Shown: positions 18,526 through 27,310 of the stretch, piece after piece
How the letters are laid out: every line of letters begins with the position of its first letter
How positions within the stretch are numbered: position 1 is the stretch's first letter
Source of the DNA: Planctomycetaceae bacterium
Lineage (GTDB): Bacteria > Planctomycetota > Planctomycetia > Pirellulales > Pirellulaceae
Reading direction: 5' to 3'
Assembly: GCA_002723275.1 (NCBI GenBank)
Contig: PBNZ01000031.1
Coordinates: forward strand, 130,673 to 174,166
DNA: 43,494 bases
The notes under the pieces: generated by a model
Databases searched by the model: none
What the model was told of the DNA's origin: nothing
The model's input: only the letters and a program-made list of their open reading frames with translations
Made by a program: the position numbers and the translations under genes

Positions 18526-20622
18526 ATGACCAAATCGATTCTCGCATCGCGGAAGCCCAGCTTTTTCGCTCTCGGCGTGGCTTTTCTAGTTATCAGTAGC
18601 GCCCTGTTGCTTCCTCTGCGAGAGACTCCTGCCGATTTGGAGGGGCCTCGAGCCAGTGACCGCCAAGTAGCACTCGTCGTCACCGCTCTACTGAACCAAG
18701 AGCATCTCCTTAACAAGCCCCTCGACGACGAGATTTCCGAGCGCGCGATCAAAACCTTCCTGAAGGGACTCGATCCCATGAAGGTTTATTTTTATCAGTC
18801 GGATATCGACGAATTCATGCAGCAGAGCAAGTCGATTGACGACTCCATTCGACGCGGCGATTTGTCCTTTGCCTACGAAGTCTTCAACCGGTTTCTGAAG
18901 CGTGTCGACGAAAGAGTTGAACTGATCGACGTTCTACTCGAGCAGAACCACGACTTTGGAGTCGATGAAGAAATGGTCACCGATCGCGATGAAGCGACCT
19001 ACGCAAAAACCCCCGCTGAAGCACTCGACCGATGGCGAAAGCGAATCAAATACGATTTGCTCGTGCTCAAATCAGACGATATCGAAGGCCAGGAAGCGAT
19101 CGATCGATTGAAGCGGCGCTACATCAGCTATGCCAAGCGGATGAACCAGCTCAAGTCCGACGATTTATTGGAGATGTATCTTTCCGCAGTCACAACCGGC
19201 TTCGATCCCCACACGACCTATATGTCGCCTAGCTCGCTCGAGAATTTTCACATCAGCATGAAACTGAAACTCGAGGGGATTGGAGCGGCTTTGATGATGG
19301 ATGATGGCTACACCGAGGTGACGAAAGTCATTCCCGGTGGAGCTGCTGATAAAGACGGACGTCTACAGCCCGAAGACCGTATTGTGAGTGTCGGGCAGGG
19401 TGCGGATGGCGAGATGGTCGATGTGATCGATATGAACCTGAATGATGTGGTCAAGTTGATTCGTGGTAAGGCCGGGACGGTCGTGCGACTTGGTGTGAAA
19501 CCCGCTGATGGCAATGACACGGAAATCTATGACATCACGCGAGCAAAGATCGAATTGAAGGACAGCGAAGCTCGCAGCGAAATTATCACAACGGGTGAAA
19601 AAACAGATGGCTCGGAATATAAGATTGGTGTCATCGATTTGCCAAGCTTCTATATGGATATGAACGCGGCTCGCCAGGGAATTACCGATTACAAAAGTAC
19701 AACTCGTGACGTACGACGAATCCTGGAAGATTTTAAGAAAAACGGAGTCGATGCGGTTGTTTTGGATCTGACTCGCAACGGCGGAGGAAGTCTCACCGAG
19801 GCGATTAATCTCACCGGATTGTTCATCGACGAAGGACCTGTCGTTCAGGTCAAAGATTCGGATAATCGCGTGCAGCACTACGATGATCTCGAAACCGGCA
19901 TGGTCTGGGATGGGCCCTTGGTCGTCATGACGAGTAAATTCAGTGCGAGTGCGAGTGAAATCCTTGCCGGTGCCATTCAGGATTACGGGCGAGGAATCAT
20001 CGTCGGTGACACTGCCACCCATGGAAAAGGAACGGTCCAGAGCCTGTTGGATCTCGGTAATCAGCTATTCAATGTACCGAATCCCCCGAATCTAGGTGCT
20101 CTGAAGATCACCATGCAGCAGTTCTATCGACCCAATGGCGAGAGTACGCAGAAACGGGGCGTGGTGGTTGATGTTCCCATGCCTTCGTTGACGACGCACA
20201 TGGATGTCGGCGAGACCGACCTCGACTATCCCGTAAACTTCGACGAAGTCAAACCCGCGCCCTTTACGAAGGTTGATGACGTCAACAAAGCCGTTGTGAA
20301 GGAGTTGATCGAACGCTCCAAATCTCGACGACAAGATTCGGAAGACTTCAATAAGCTCGAAAGTCGTATCAAGAGCTATCAGGATCAGAAAGCCAAAAAA
20401 TATGTGACGCTCAACGAAGAGAAATTCTTCAAAGAGCGAGAGGAGTTGGACGCCAACAAGGAAGAAGAGAAAGAGATTAAAGAGCAAGCTGGGGGAGAGC
20501 GTCCTGTCTTCCGTCGCAACTACTACAACAATGAAATCCTGGATGTGACGCTCGATTATCTCAACTTGCTTCGTGATCCAAACTTCGCCGATGCAACTCA
20601 AGATGTCGGAGCTGCTCCTTAG
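18526..20622 (+). CDS. prc: Carboxy-terminal processing (tail-specific) protease, S41 family
   Basis: Envelope protease of 698 residues, close to E. coli Prc/Tsp in length (about 680), expected in the periplasm. An N-terminal hydrophobic segment (FFALGVAFLVISSALLLPL) acts as signal or anchor, followed by the helical Tsp N-domain (FLKGLDPMKVYFYQSDIDEF). The PDZ domain is at about 245-330, and the S41 catalytic core holds the nucleophile in FSASASE (about 472-478) and Lys501 in THGKGTVQ. A charged C-terminal segment follows. The ATG is 8 nt after AAGGA. A rho-independent terminator follows the stop. The divergent neighbours are a sensor kinase and sigma-54 regulator, consistent with, but not proving, stress control. 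Confidence 0.95.
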   Translation: MTKSILASRKPSFFALGVAFLVISSALLLPLRETPADLEGPRASDRQVALVVTALLNQEHLLNKPLDDEISERAIKTFLKGLDPMKVYFYQSDIDEFMQQSKSIDDSIRRGDLSFAYEVFNRFLKRVDERVELIDVLLEQNHDFGVDEEMVTDRDEATYAKTPAEALDRWRKRIKYDLLVLKSDDIEGQEAIDRLKRRYISYAKRMNQLKSDDLLEMYLSAVTTGFDPHTTYMSPSSLENFHISMKLKLEGIGAALMMDDGYTEVTKVIPGGAADKDGRLQPEDRIVSVGQGADGEMVDVIDMNLNDVVKLIRGKAGTVVRLGVKPADGNDTEIYDITRAKIELKDSEARSEIITTGEKTDGSEYKIGVIDLPSFYMDMNAARQGITDYKSTTRDVRRILEDFKKNGVDAVVLDLTRNGGGSLTEAINLTGLFIDEGPVVQVKDSDNRVQHYDDLETGMVWDGPLVVMTSKFSASASEILAGAIQDYGRGIIVGDTATHGKGTVQSLLDLGNQLFNVPNPPNLGALKITMQQFYRPNGESTQKRGVVVDVPMPSLTTHMDVGETDLDYPVNFDEVKPAPFTKVDDVNKAVVKELIERSKSRRQDSEDFNKLESRIKSYQDQKAKKYVTLNEEKFFKEREELDANKEEEKEIKEQAGGERPVFRRNYYNNEILDVTLDYLNLLRDPNFADATQDVGAAP

Positions 20623-20650
20623 GCGAGCGTGGAGTCAATACGAACGACAA

Positions 20651-20684
20651 AAAAAGCCGGGTCCATTTTGGATTCGGCTTTTCT
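20651..20684 (+). terminator. Rho-independent terminator after the tail-specific protease gene
   Basis: AGCCGGGTCC pairs with GGATTCGGCT across a five-base ATTTT loop: ten pairs, two of them G-T. The hairpin is preceded by an A-run and followed by TTTTCT, so it could stop transcription in both directions. Confidence 0.85.
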
Positions 20685-20782
20685 CTTGGAGTGACCTTAG
20701 GCGTCGGACCAGCATGTTGGGCGCTCGTGTCACAACGTCTATGCCAGGAATCTCTGGTCCGTTGCATCGAATACAGTACTCT

Positions 20783-20807
20783 AGAACGACAGATTCTCGA
20801 ACGACAG
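20783..20807 (+). repeat. Two near-identical 10-mers spaced 15 bases
   Basis: AGAACGACAG and CGAACGACAG occur 15 bases apart between the protease terminator and the PhnP-like gene. A partial copy, CGAACGACA, lies at 20641-20649. The function is unknown and may be chance. Confidence 0.35.
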
Positions 20808-20817
20808 CGAACTCGCC

Positions 20818-21636
20818 TCAAGACAGGGACAATCGTAGCCCATCGTAGGCAAGGGACATGCCGGCAGGGAGCATTGCGTTTGTGGTCGCATGATCCAGAT
20901 CATGCGAGATGTGAGTGAAGTAGGTTTGCCGAGCACCAATCTTTCGAGCCATCTCGATCGCCTCTTCGAGCGAAAAATGCGTGGGATGCGACTTTCGGCG
21001 GAGAGCGTCGAGGATCAGGACGTCCAGGCCTTGAAGTCGTTCCAAGCTCTCCGCAGGAATCTCATTGGTGTCCGTGCAGTAGGCGATATCTCCAAAGCGA
21101 AAGCCGAGCACATCAAATCGTGGGCCGTGCTTAAGCCGCAGGGGAATCACCTCAGCGCCCAGGATTTTTATTGGCTCCGTTCCCAGCGGGCGAAATTCGA
21201 GCTGAGGGATGGCGCCCGCATGAGTTTGTTTCACGTTGCTGAAGGCATAGCTGTAGGATTCCCGAATCCTGGCTTCGACGGCTGGTTCACAATAAAGCGG
21301 AATCGCGTGACCAAGATAAAATTGAAACAATCTTAGGTCGTCCAGGCCGAATAGATGATCGGCGTGTTCGTGGGTGTAGACCACGGCATGTGCGATCCCC
21401 AGCTTTTCGCGAAGTAATTGCGCCCGCAGATCGGGAGCTGTGTCGATGAGCAGATTCCCTTCGGGAAGGCCGACGATCGCCGAGCACCGCGTCCGTTGAT
21501 TGTGCGGATCGCGACTGCAGCAAACCCCGCAATTGCAGCCGAGCGTTGGGACTCCAACTGAGGTCCCCGTTCCCAGCAGAATGAATTTGCCTTTTATATC
21601 CGCACTGACGAATCTCGAAGCCAAGGAGAGCCTCAA
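20818..21636 (-). CDS. MBL-fold metallo-hydrolase, PhnP-like
   Basis: A 272-residue metallo-beta-lactamase-fold hydrolase. It begins with LLGTGTSVGVP and a Cys-rich zinc segment (GCNCGVCCSRD) followed by NQRTRCSAIV, the pattern of PhnP-type proteins. The metal motif THEHADHLFGLDDLR supplies HxHxDH, and YFTHISHDLDH is near the end. In E. coli PhnP hydrolyses cyclic ribose phosphodiesters in phosphonate breakdown. No phn genes are present here, so a general cyclic-phosphodiesterase or housekeeping role is as likely. No ATG is available: the start is TTG at 21636 or TTG at 21624, the latter with GAGG about 8 nt upstream. Confidence 0.85.
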   Translation of the reverse strand: MRLSLASRFVSADIKGKFILLGTGTSVGVPTLGCNCGVCCSRDPHNQRTRCSAIVGLPEGNLLIDTAPDLRAQLLREKLGIAHAVVYTHEHADHLFGLDDLRLFQFYLGHAIPLYCEPAVEARIRESYSYAFSNVKQTHAGAIPQLEFRPLGTEPIKILGAEVIPLRLKHGPRFDVLGFRFGDIAYCTDTNEIPAESLERLQGLDVLILDALRRKSHPTHFSLEEAIEMARKIGARQTYFTHISHDLDHATTNAMLPAGMSLAYDGLRLSLS

Positions 21637-21949
21637 ATGTTGGTTTCAAGGGAGTTATGCTGTCAGCGAGCATACTTTGATTGTGCCTGTGCAAGCAAGC
21701 GGACAGGCAACTATGTGGGGTTGGGAGGAGAAGGAAAAGGGAATTCGATAACTAAATGTCGCGTTGGCTGCCCAGGTCACCAACTTCAAGCCAGGTGAGC
21801 CTTTGCGTAAACGCAGTTGACCCTCCTGGGTAATCGTTATAAGCTACTTCATGTTAACGGCTTACGTGATTTTGAGTGGCGAAATAGCCAGCCGCCGGAA
21901 TCTCCCTTTTACTCTTTGGACACGTCTTCCGCTCTGGGACGTTTGCAAC
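21637..21949. other. Divergent region upstream of secA
   Basis: About 313 bases between the PhnP-like gene and the preferred secA start. It carries the promoter candidate listed separately and probably a leader of about 100 nt. The secA frame is open back to 21851, but those extra 33 codons are unlike SecA N-termini. Confidence 0.45.
21817..21843 (+). promoter_or_regulatory. Candidate sigma-70-type promoter for secA
   Basis: TTGACC at 21817-21822 and TATAAG at 21838-21843 with a short 15-nt spacer. If used, transcription would start near 21850, leaving a leader of about 100 nt before the preferred ATG. Confidence 0.35.
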
Positions 21950-24900
21950 ATGAACCTTTTGGAACGTATTTGGGAATTTCTGGGCCTCTTTTTTGGAGGG
22001 CTCTTACGTGGTTTCGAACGAACCATGACCTCGGTTTTCGGGTCGTCGAATGCTCGCTACGTGAAGAGACTTCAGGCCAAAGTGGATGCGATCAATGCGT
22101 TGGAAGAAAAGTTCACCGTTCTATCCGATGAAGACTTAGCGGCTCAAACCGATAAGTTCCGCGAGCGATTGGCTGCCGGTGAGACGCTTGACGATATTTT
22201 GGTCGAAGCCTTTGCCGTTTGTCGCGAGGCCGGTCGACGTTTCTTGAATATGCGCCATTACGACGTGCAGTTGATTGGCGGCATGGTGTTGCACAGTGGC
22301 TCGATTGCCGAAATGGTAACTGGTGAAGGAAAGACGCTTGTCGCGACGTTGCCATGTTATTTGAATGCGATCGAGGGACGTGGTGTACACGTCGTGACAG
22401 TCAATGATTATTTGGCCCGCCGTGATATGGAATGGATGGCTCCGCTATACATGGGGCTCGGTCTCACTGTAGGCGCCATTCAAAGCGATATGGAAGCGTC
22501 GGAACGTCAAAAGTCGTATGAATGCGATATCACTTACGGAACCAACAACGAATTCGGTTTCGACTATTTGCGAGACAACATGCGTCCTGCTGCGAAGGCA
22601 GATGAACGCTTTCCTCGCAGAATGCAGCAATCTCAGGGACGTTTGAATTTTGCCATCGTTGATGAGGTCGATAATATCCTCATTGATGAAGCGAGAACTC
22701 CTCTGATCATCTCGGGACCAGCCCACGAAAACATTCGCAAATATGCCGAAGCGGATCGTATTGCCAGGCAATTAAAGCGAAATCAACACTTTGAGGTCAA
22801 CGAGAAGGACCACTCGGTGAACTTGACGGATGCGGGGGTTCGTGAAGCGGAACGGCTCGCGGGTGTTGAGAGTTTCTACACGGCTGGCAATATGGAATGG
22901 CCGCACCTGATCGACAACTCGCTCAAAGCTCATTATCTCTACAAGCTCGATGTCAACTATGTCGTAAAAGAAGGTGGCGTTGTCATCGTCGATGAATTCA
23001 CTGGTCGATTGATGGAAGGGCGGCAGTGGAGTGATGGTTTGCACCAGGCCGTGGAAGCCAAAGAAAACGTCAAAATCAAGGAAGAAACACAGACGCTGGC
23101 AACCGTTACGCTGCAGAACTTTTTCAAGCTCTACGCCAAGATTTGCGGAATGACCGGTACTGCAATGACGGAGGCGAATGAGTTTTGGAAAATCTATGGT
23201 CTCGACGTCGTTGCCATTCCGACCAACCGTGTGCTTGAGCGAATCGAGCATCCCGATGTGATCTTTTGCACGGAAGAAGAAAAGTATCAGGCGATTGCCA
23301 AGGAAATCGAAGAACTTAATAAATGGGATTCGATTACCGTCAACAAGGAAAGCCAGATCGGTTCGATTATTAAGGAAATTGACGGCGGGATTACTTTCCA
23401 ACCTCGTGGCAGTAACAAGCAAGAGTCGATTCCCGAAGCGAGTATCAAGACGGTCAGACGCAAGGGACGTCCGGTACTGGTCGGGACAACCTCAATCGAG
23501 AAAAGCGAGTTGTTGGCCGATATGTTGGAGCGCCGCGGCATTCGTCACGAAGTGCTCAACGCGAAGAACCACGGACGTGAGGCTGAAATTGTTGCTCAGG
23601 CAGGGCGAATCGGGGCGGTGACCATCGCGACGAATATGGCAGGTCGTGGAACGGATATCATCCTTGGTGGAAATCCCGAGACGATGGCCTGGGCGCTCCT
23701 GCAAGATAAGTATGAAACACGGCTCGATGTTCCACGCGAAGAATGGGATTCGCTCGTTCGCGAAATCGATGAACGCGAAAAGATGAGCGAAAGCGGTGAG
23801 GTTGTTAAGGAACTGGGCGGCCTACACGTAATTGGAACGGAACGCCATGAAGCTCGACGTATCGATTTGCAGCTTCGCGGTCGTTGCGGTCGGCAGGGCG
23901 ATCCAGGGAGTAGCCGATTTTATCTCTCGTTACGTGATGATCTGATGAGAATTTTTGCCGGCGAGTGGGTCGAAAAGATTCTTAAGTCGTGGGGTGGTTG
24001 GGAAGAGGGGGATGCGATTGAAAGCCCCATGGTCACTCGACGAATTGAAGCAGCTCAGAAAAAAGTTGAAGAACGTAACTTCGAGATTCGTAAAAACTTG
24101 CTCGAATATGACGAAGTCATGGATGAGCAACGTAAGCGAGTCTATGGTTATCGTCAGGCAATTCTCGAGGGCGCGAATTGCAAAGAATTGATCCTGCAGA
24201 TGATCGACGAACAAATTCAGGAGAATTTGGGCACGATCCTGCAATCCGGCTATGGAATCGACACCTTTGCGGCGTGGACGGGCAATCAACTATCAACGTC
24301 GCTTGAGGGACGTGATTTCCGCGGTTTGGACTACGAGGCCGCTGCGGAACTCGCCAGAGAGGAAGCAGAACGCACCGCAGAAGTTCAGGTCCTAGATGCC
24401 ATCGATGAAAATCTGCCCGAAGAAGAAGATGCCAAGGATTGGAATTGGGCTGCACTGGCCAAGACCGCCAATATGCGGTGGGGGTTGAGTCTTCGTGATC
24501 GAGATCTGATCAAGGTCGGCCGAGATCACGTCGGTGAAATGCTAATTGACAAGGCACGGGAAGCGATTGCGAAAATCGATCTCACTGATGGTAAGCATTT
24601 CCTGGATGAGGACTTCGCCAATAAGACTGCCTGTGCTTGGGTGCATCATAAGTTCGGCATCGACTTGAAGGTTGACGAGCTTCGAGGACTTGAAAAGAAC
24701 GCGATCATCGAATTAGTTCACGAAAAAGCAGTTGAAGCCTATGAGGCCAAAGAGGCGGAATACCCCGTGATGGCCAGTCTGTACCGCTTCAGCACCCGGG
24801 TGCACGGTGGGCAACCCCGAGTCGATCGGGAGGCGCTGGTCAATTGGGCTCAACAACGTTTCGGTGTCGATCTTGTTGTTGATGACCTGAAAAGCAAGCA

Positions 24901-25642
24901 GCGCGAGGAGATCTACGATCTGATTCTCAAGGTGAGTCAGAAGGATCAGGAAAAAGCTGGTGAGATCAGCAGCGAGCTTGAATCAAAAATCCTTAAGATC
25001 TTTTCCGGAAATCAAGATCAACAGGCGATCGCTGGTCAGTCGAGTAGCAACGGAGCGCTTAACTCTCTCTCGCATTGGCTTGATGAGAATCTCAATTGTC
25101 AAGTCTCGGCAGAAGCGATGGCTCCGCTCACTCGAGAAGAGCTCGAGGCAAAGTTGTTGATGGCGGTTGAGGATCGTTATCGACCTGAGATCCGTCGTAT
25201 GGAGCGACAACTTGTCCTGCAATTGGTGGATGGTGCCTGGAAGGACCACCTGCTGGCAATGGACCATTTACGCAGTGCCGTAGGGTTGGTGGGATACGCC
25301 CAGGTTGATCCCAAAGTCGAGTACAAACGAGAAGGTCGAAGGTTGTTCGAGCAAATGTGGATTTCCATGGGACAACGCACAACCGACTTGATCTTCAAGA
25401 TGGAGCAGCTTGACGAAGGGTTTGTGGGCGCCACCTGGGTCGAAACCGCCGCCGTTCATGAATCGGCTCCCTCAACGAGCGAAATGGCTCAGCAGCAAGA
25501 GCAGGCGATTGAGGGAAGTCGTGGTGAACAGAAAGTAGAGACGATCCGAAATCGTAACGATCGCGTTGGCCGAAATGATCCTTGCCCCTGCGGAAGTGGT
25601 AAGAAATACAAAAACTGTTGTCTCAAAGCTCGCGCGAGTTGA
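21950..25642 (+). CDS. secA: Preprotein translocase ATPase SecA, expanded form
   Basis: Motor ATPase that drives proteins through SecYEG. About 1230 residues, against 901 in E. coli. Visible are Walker A MVTGEGKTLVA (about 123-133), YGTNNEFGFDYLRDNM, DEVDNILIDEARTPLIISG, the MTGTA segment, ATNMAGRGTDIILGGNPE, and GGLHVIGTERHEARRIDLQL with RGRCGRQGDPGSSRFYLSL. The helical scaffold contains LEYDEVMDEQRK, and the C-terminal zinc tail is DPCPCGSGKKYKNCCLKA. The surplus length lies mostly after the scaffold helix, where a unit resembling the helical wing segment is repeated about four times (24440-25192). The canonical SecA start would align with MTSVFGSSNARYV at 22025; ATG 21950 adds an amphipathic, hydrophobic helix. 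The frame is also open back to 21851. Confidence 0.97.
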   Translation: MNLLERIWEFLGLFFGGLLRGFERTMTSVFGSSNARYVKRLQAKVDAINALEEKFTVLSDEDLAAQTDKFRERLAAGETLDDILVEAFAVCREAGRRFLNMRHYDVQLIGGMVLHSGSIAEMVTGEGKTLVATLPCYLNAIEGRGVHVVTVNDYLARRDMEWMAPLYMGLGLTVGAIQSDMEASERQKSYECDITYGTNNEFGFDYLRDNMRPAAKADERFPRRMQQSQGRLNFAIVDEVDNILIDEARTPLIISGPAHENIRKYAEADRIARQLKRNQHFEVNEKDHSVNLTDAGVREAERLAGVESFYTAGNMEWPHLIDNSLKAHYLYKLDVNYVVKEGGVVIVDEFTGRLMEGRQWSDGLHQAVEAKENVKIKEETQTLATVTLQNFFKLYAKICGMTGTAMTEANEFWKIYGLDVVAIPTNRVLERIEHPDVIFCTEEEKYQAIAKEIEELNKWDSITVNKESQIGSIIKEIDGGITFQPRGSNKQESIPEASIKTVRRKGRPVLVGTTSIEKSELLADMLERRGIRHEVLNAKNHGREAEIVAQAGRIGAVTIATNMAGRGTDIILGGNPETMAWALLQDKYETRLDVPREEWDSLVREIDEREKMSESGEVVKELGGLHVIGTERHEARRIDLQLRGRCGRQGDPGSSRFYLSLRDDLMRIFAGEWVEKILKSWGGWEEGDAIESPMVTRRIEAAQKKVEERNFEIRKNLLEYDEVMDEQRKRVYGYRQAILEGANCKELILQMIDEQIQENLGTILQSGYGIDTFAAWTGNQLSTSLEGRDFRGLDYEAAAELAREEAERTAEVQVLDAIDENLPEEEDAKDWNWAALAKTANMRWGLSLRDRDLIKVGRDHVGEMLIDKAREAIAKIDLTDGKHFLDEDFANKTACAWVHHKFGIDLKVDELRGLEKNAIIELVHEKAVEAYEAKEAEYPVMASLYRFSTRVHGGQPRVDREALVNWAQQRFGVDLVVDDLKSKQREEIYDLILKVSQKDQEKAGEISSELESKILKIFSGNQDQQAIAGQSSSNGALNSLSHWLDENLNCQVSAEAMAPLTREELEAKLLMAVEDRYRPEIRRMERQLVLQLVDGAWKDHLLAMDHLRSAVGLVGYAQVDPKVEYKREGRRLFEQMWISMGQRTTDLIFKMEQLDEGFVGATWVETAAVHESAPSTSEMAQQQEQAIEGSRGEQKVETIRNRNDRVGRNDPCPCGSGKKYKNCCLKARAS
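24440..25192 (+). repeat. Four tandem helical-wing-like protein repeats in SecA
   Basis: Units begin with a Trp-containing helix: about 24440 (MRWGLSLRDRDLI), 24638 (WVHHKFGIDLKVDEL), 24845 (WAQQRFGVDLVVDDL) and 25076 (WLDENLNCQVSAEAM). Each is followed by a second helix rich in Glu, Leu and Ile, such as KNAIIELVHEKAVEAYEAKE and REEIYDLILKVSQKDQEKA. The last unit runs into the scaffold helix at the position where E. coli SecA has its single unit. This was found by eye; divergence is too high to see at DNA level. Confidence 0.65.
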
Positions 25643-25701
25643 GATACCCGTCCTTTGACGTGTGAGTTCATTTGATCGTTGCCACTTGGGAAGGGAATCC
25701 C

Positions 25702-27084
25702 GTGAGCATACTTCTCGACGTCTGCTATTTGCTGGTTTTGACTTTGCTTTCCCCCGCGATCTTGTGGGTTTCCTGGCGTACTGGCAAATATCGTGAAGGC
25801 TTTCGAGAAAAGTTTCTCGGCTTGCTCCCTGTCAGAGACAATGATCGACCCTGTATCTGGTTTCACGCCGTAAGTGTTGGTGAAGTTAATCTCCTTGCAA
25901 CCACATTGAGACGTATCAAAGCAGACGCTCCTGGTGTCGATTGTTTGATCACGACTACAACGAAAACAGGCTATCAGCTCGCTCTCAAGAAATATGCGAA
26001 CCACCAAGTTTCCTATTGTCCGCTTGATTTCAGTTGGGCTGTCAGGCGTGCCATGAAACGCGTTCAGCCAAATCTTTTGGTGCTGGTAGAGTTGGAAATC
26101 TGGCCTAACCTCATTAACGAAGCTTCACGTTTCGGTGTCCCTGTCGCGCTCATCAATGGGCGAATCAGCGAACGCAGTTATCGGGGATATCAACGAATTC
26201 GCTTTTTTATCCGCCGCGTCCTGAAACAATTCTCTTGCCTTGGAGTCCAGACGGAGGAGTACGCCGAACGGTTTGCCAACCTGGGAGCGACTCCGGAGCA
26301 AATCGTTGTAACCGGATCTGTGAAGTTTGATGGTGCCGAAACAGATCGCAAAAATGCTCAAACCGAAAAACTGCGTGAGCTTGCGGGACTCTATGAACAG
26401 AATCGTGTCTTACTGGCTGGCAGTACCATGGCTGGCGAGGAGCAACTGGCAATCAACGCATTTCGTGAATTGGCCGATGACTTTCCCGAATTGCGATTGG
26501 TGATCGTGCCCCGACATCCTGAACGATTCGATGATGTGGCCCGCTTACTGGACCAATCCAGTCTACGGTGGTGTCGGAGAACTCGTCTCGAGGCTCAGTC
26601 AAGACCCGATGTTCAGGTGATTCTGGTCGACACAATCGGTGAATTAGGCGGCTGGTGGGGCGTGGCTGACCTAGCCTTTGTGGGTGGAAGCATTTCTCCC
26701 GAACGGGGAGGGCAGAACATGATTGAGCCAGCGGCCTATGGTGCGGCAGTTTGCTTTGGTCCCCATACCTATAATTTTCGTGATGTTGTTCAGCGTTTGC
26801 TCAAGGAACAGGCTGCTGAGGTCGTCAATGATGAAGAGGAGCTTTGCTCCTTTCTTCGCCACTGCCTGAACTGCCGTTCCGATGCGAGAGAGATGGGGAG
26901 GCGGGCCCAGGATCTTGTGGTTGCCAATCAAGGTGCGACCATTCGAACGGTCAAGATGCTGCTGGAGCTGTTGCCACCGTCGTTTCCATCAGCGGAAACC
27001 GGTGCGGTCGACGATGGCGATTCACTTGGATCGGCCGTGAAGTTCTTCGATCCCAGGCTGGGGCACGAGCGGCGATCGGCATAG
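25702..27084 (+). CDS. waaA: 3-deoxy-D-manno-octulosonic acid (Kdo) transferase
   Basis: Inner-membrane glycosyltransferase that adds Kdo from CMP-Kdo to lipid A precursor. It implies an LPS-bearing outer membrane. The 460 residues begin with a hydrophobic anchor (DVCYLLVLTLLSPAILWVSW). Next come FHAVSVGEVNLL with the catalytic-base Glu, TTTTKTGYQLA, PNLLVLVELEIWPNLI and NGRISERSYRGY of the N-terminal Rossmann half. The C-terminal half has FVGGSISPERGGQNMIEPAAYG, the nucleotide-sugar site. GTG at 25702 is preferred, with GGGAAGGGA 6-7 nt upstream; a TTG at 25672 keeps the frame open. It starts about 60 bases after secA, so co-transcription is plausible. Confidence 0.94.
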   Translation: MSILLDVCYLLVLTLLSPAILWVSWRTGKYREGFREKFLGLLPVRDNDRPCIWFHAVSVGEVNLLATTLRRIKADAPGVDCLITTTTKTGYQLALKKYANHQVSYCPLDFSWAVRRAMKRVQPNLLVLVELEIWPNLINEASRFGVPVALINGRISERSYRGYQRIRFFIRRVLKQFSCLGVQTEEYAERFANLGATPEQIVVTGSVKFDGAETDRKNAQTEKLRELAGLYEQNRVLLAGSTMAGEEQLAINAFRELADDFPELRLVIVPRHPERFDDVARLLDQSSLRWCRRTRLEAQSRPDVQVILVDTIGELGGWWGVADLAFVGGSISPERGGQNMIEPAAYGAAVCFGPHTYNFRDVVQRLLKEQAAEVVNDEEELCSFLRHCLNCRSDAREMGRRAQDLVVANQGATIRTVKMLLELLPPSFPSAETGAVDDGDSLGSAVKFFDPRLGHERRSA

Positions 27085-27190
27085 AAACCAGCGGTTCTGG
27101 CAATGCTGAAGGCCGATTTGAATTCACGGATTCTGGGGGCCCTGGCGGAATTCACCGGTTCGAGTCGTTGAAATCTATAGACTCGTCCGC

Positions 27191-27220
27191 TTGCGAATTC
27201 TCAATACAACGGATTATAGT
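27191..27220 (+). promoter_or_regulatory. Candidate promoter upstream of metK
   Basis: TTGCGA at 27191-27196 and TATAGT at 27215-27220 with an 18-nt spacer. The -10 element is good and the -35 moderate. It would give a leader of about 80 nt that contains the small hairpin and the 14-bp repeats. Confidence 0.4.
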
Positions 27221-27235
27221 AACCTATCTTCATGT

Positions 27236-27250
27236 TAGGGATTTTCCCTA
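27236..27250 (+). other. Short hairpin in the metK leader
   Basis: TAGGGA-TTT-TCCCTA, six perfect pairs with a three-base loop. It lies just downstream of the candidate promoter. It is followed by GTACCC rather than a T-run, so it is probably not a terminator. Confidence 0.4.
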
Positions 27251-27260
27251 GTACCCATCG

Positions 27261-27302
27261 AGTTTCCAGCAGGCAGTTTCCAACAGACAGTTTCCGACGG
27301 GA
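27261..27302 (+). repeat. Three 14-bp direct repeats in the metK leader
   Basis: AGTTTCCAGCAGGC, AGTTTCCAACAGAC and AGTTTCCGACGGGA follow each other without spacer and run into the metK ribosome site (GGGAGG, 27299-27304). The AGTTTCC core is invariant. This may be a protein- or RNA-binding element controlling metK, or simple slippage. Confidence 0.75.
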
Positions 27303-27310
27303 GGAAAGTT

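Noticed and set aside
19363-20601. Long - strand frames (219 and 169 codons) under the protease gene
   Set aside because: Mirror frames of a strongly supported S41 protease; their hydrophobic runs are complements of acidic codons.
22772-23422. 216-codon - strand frame under secA
   Set aside because: Antisense to the conserved SecA motor; no independent evidence.
27085-27310. SAM riboswitch upstream of metK
   Set aside because: I could not fit the region to the conserved cores of known SAM riboswitch classes; only a short hairpin and repeats are visible. A covariance-model search would decide.
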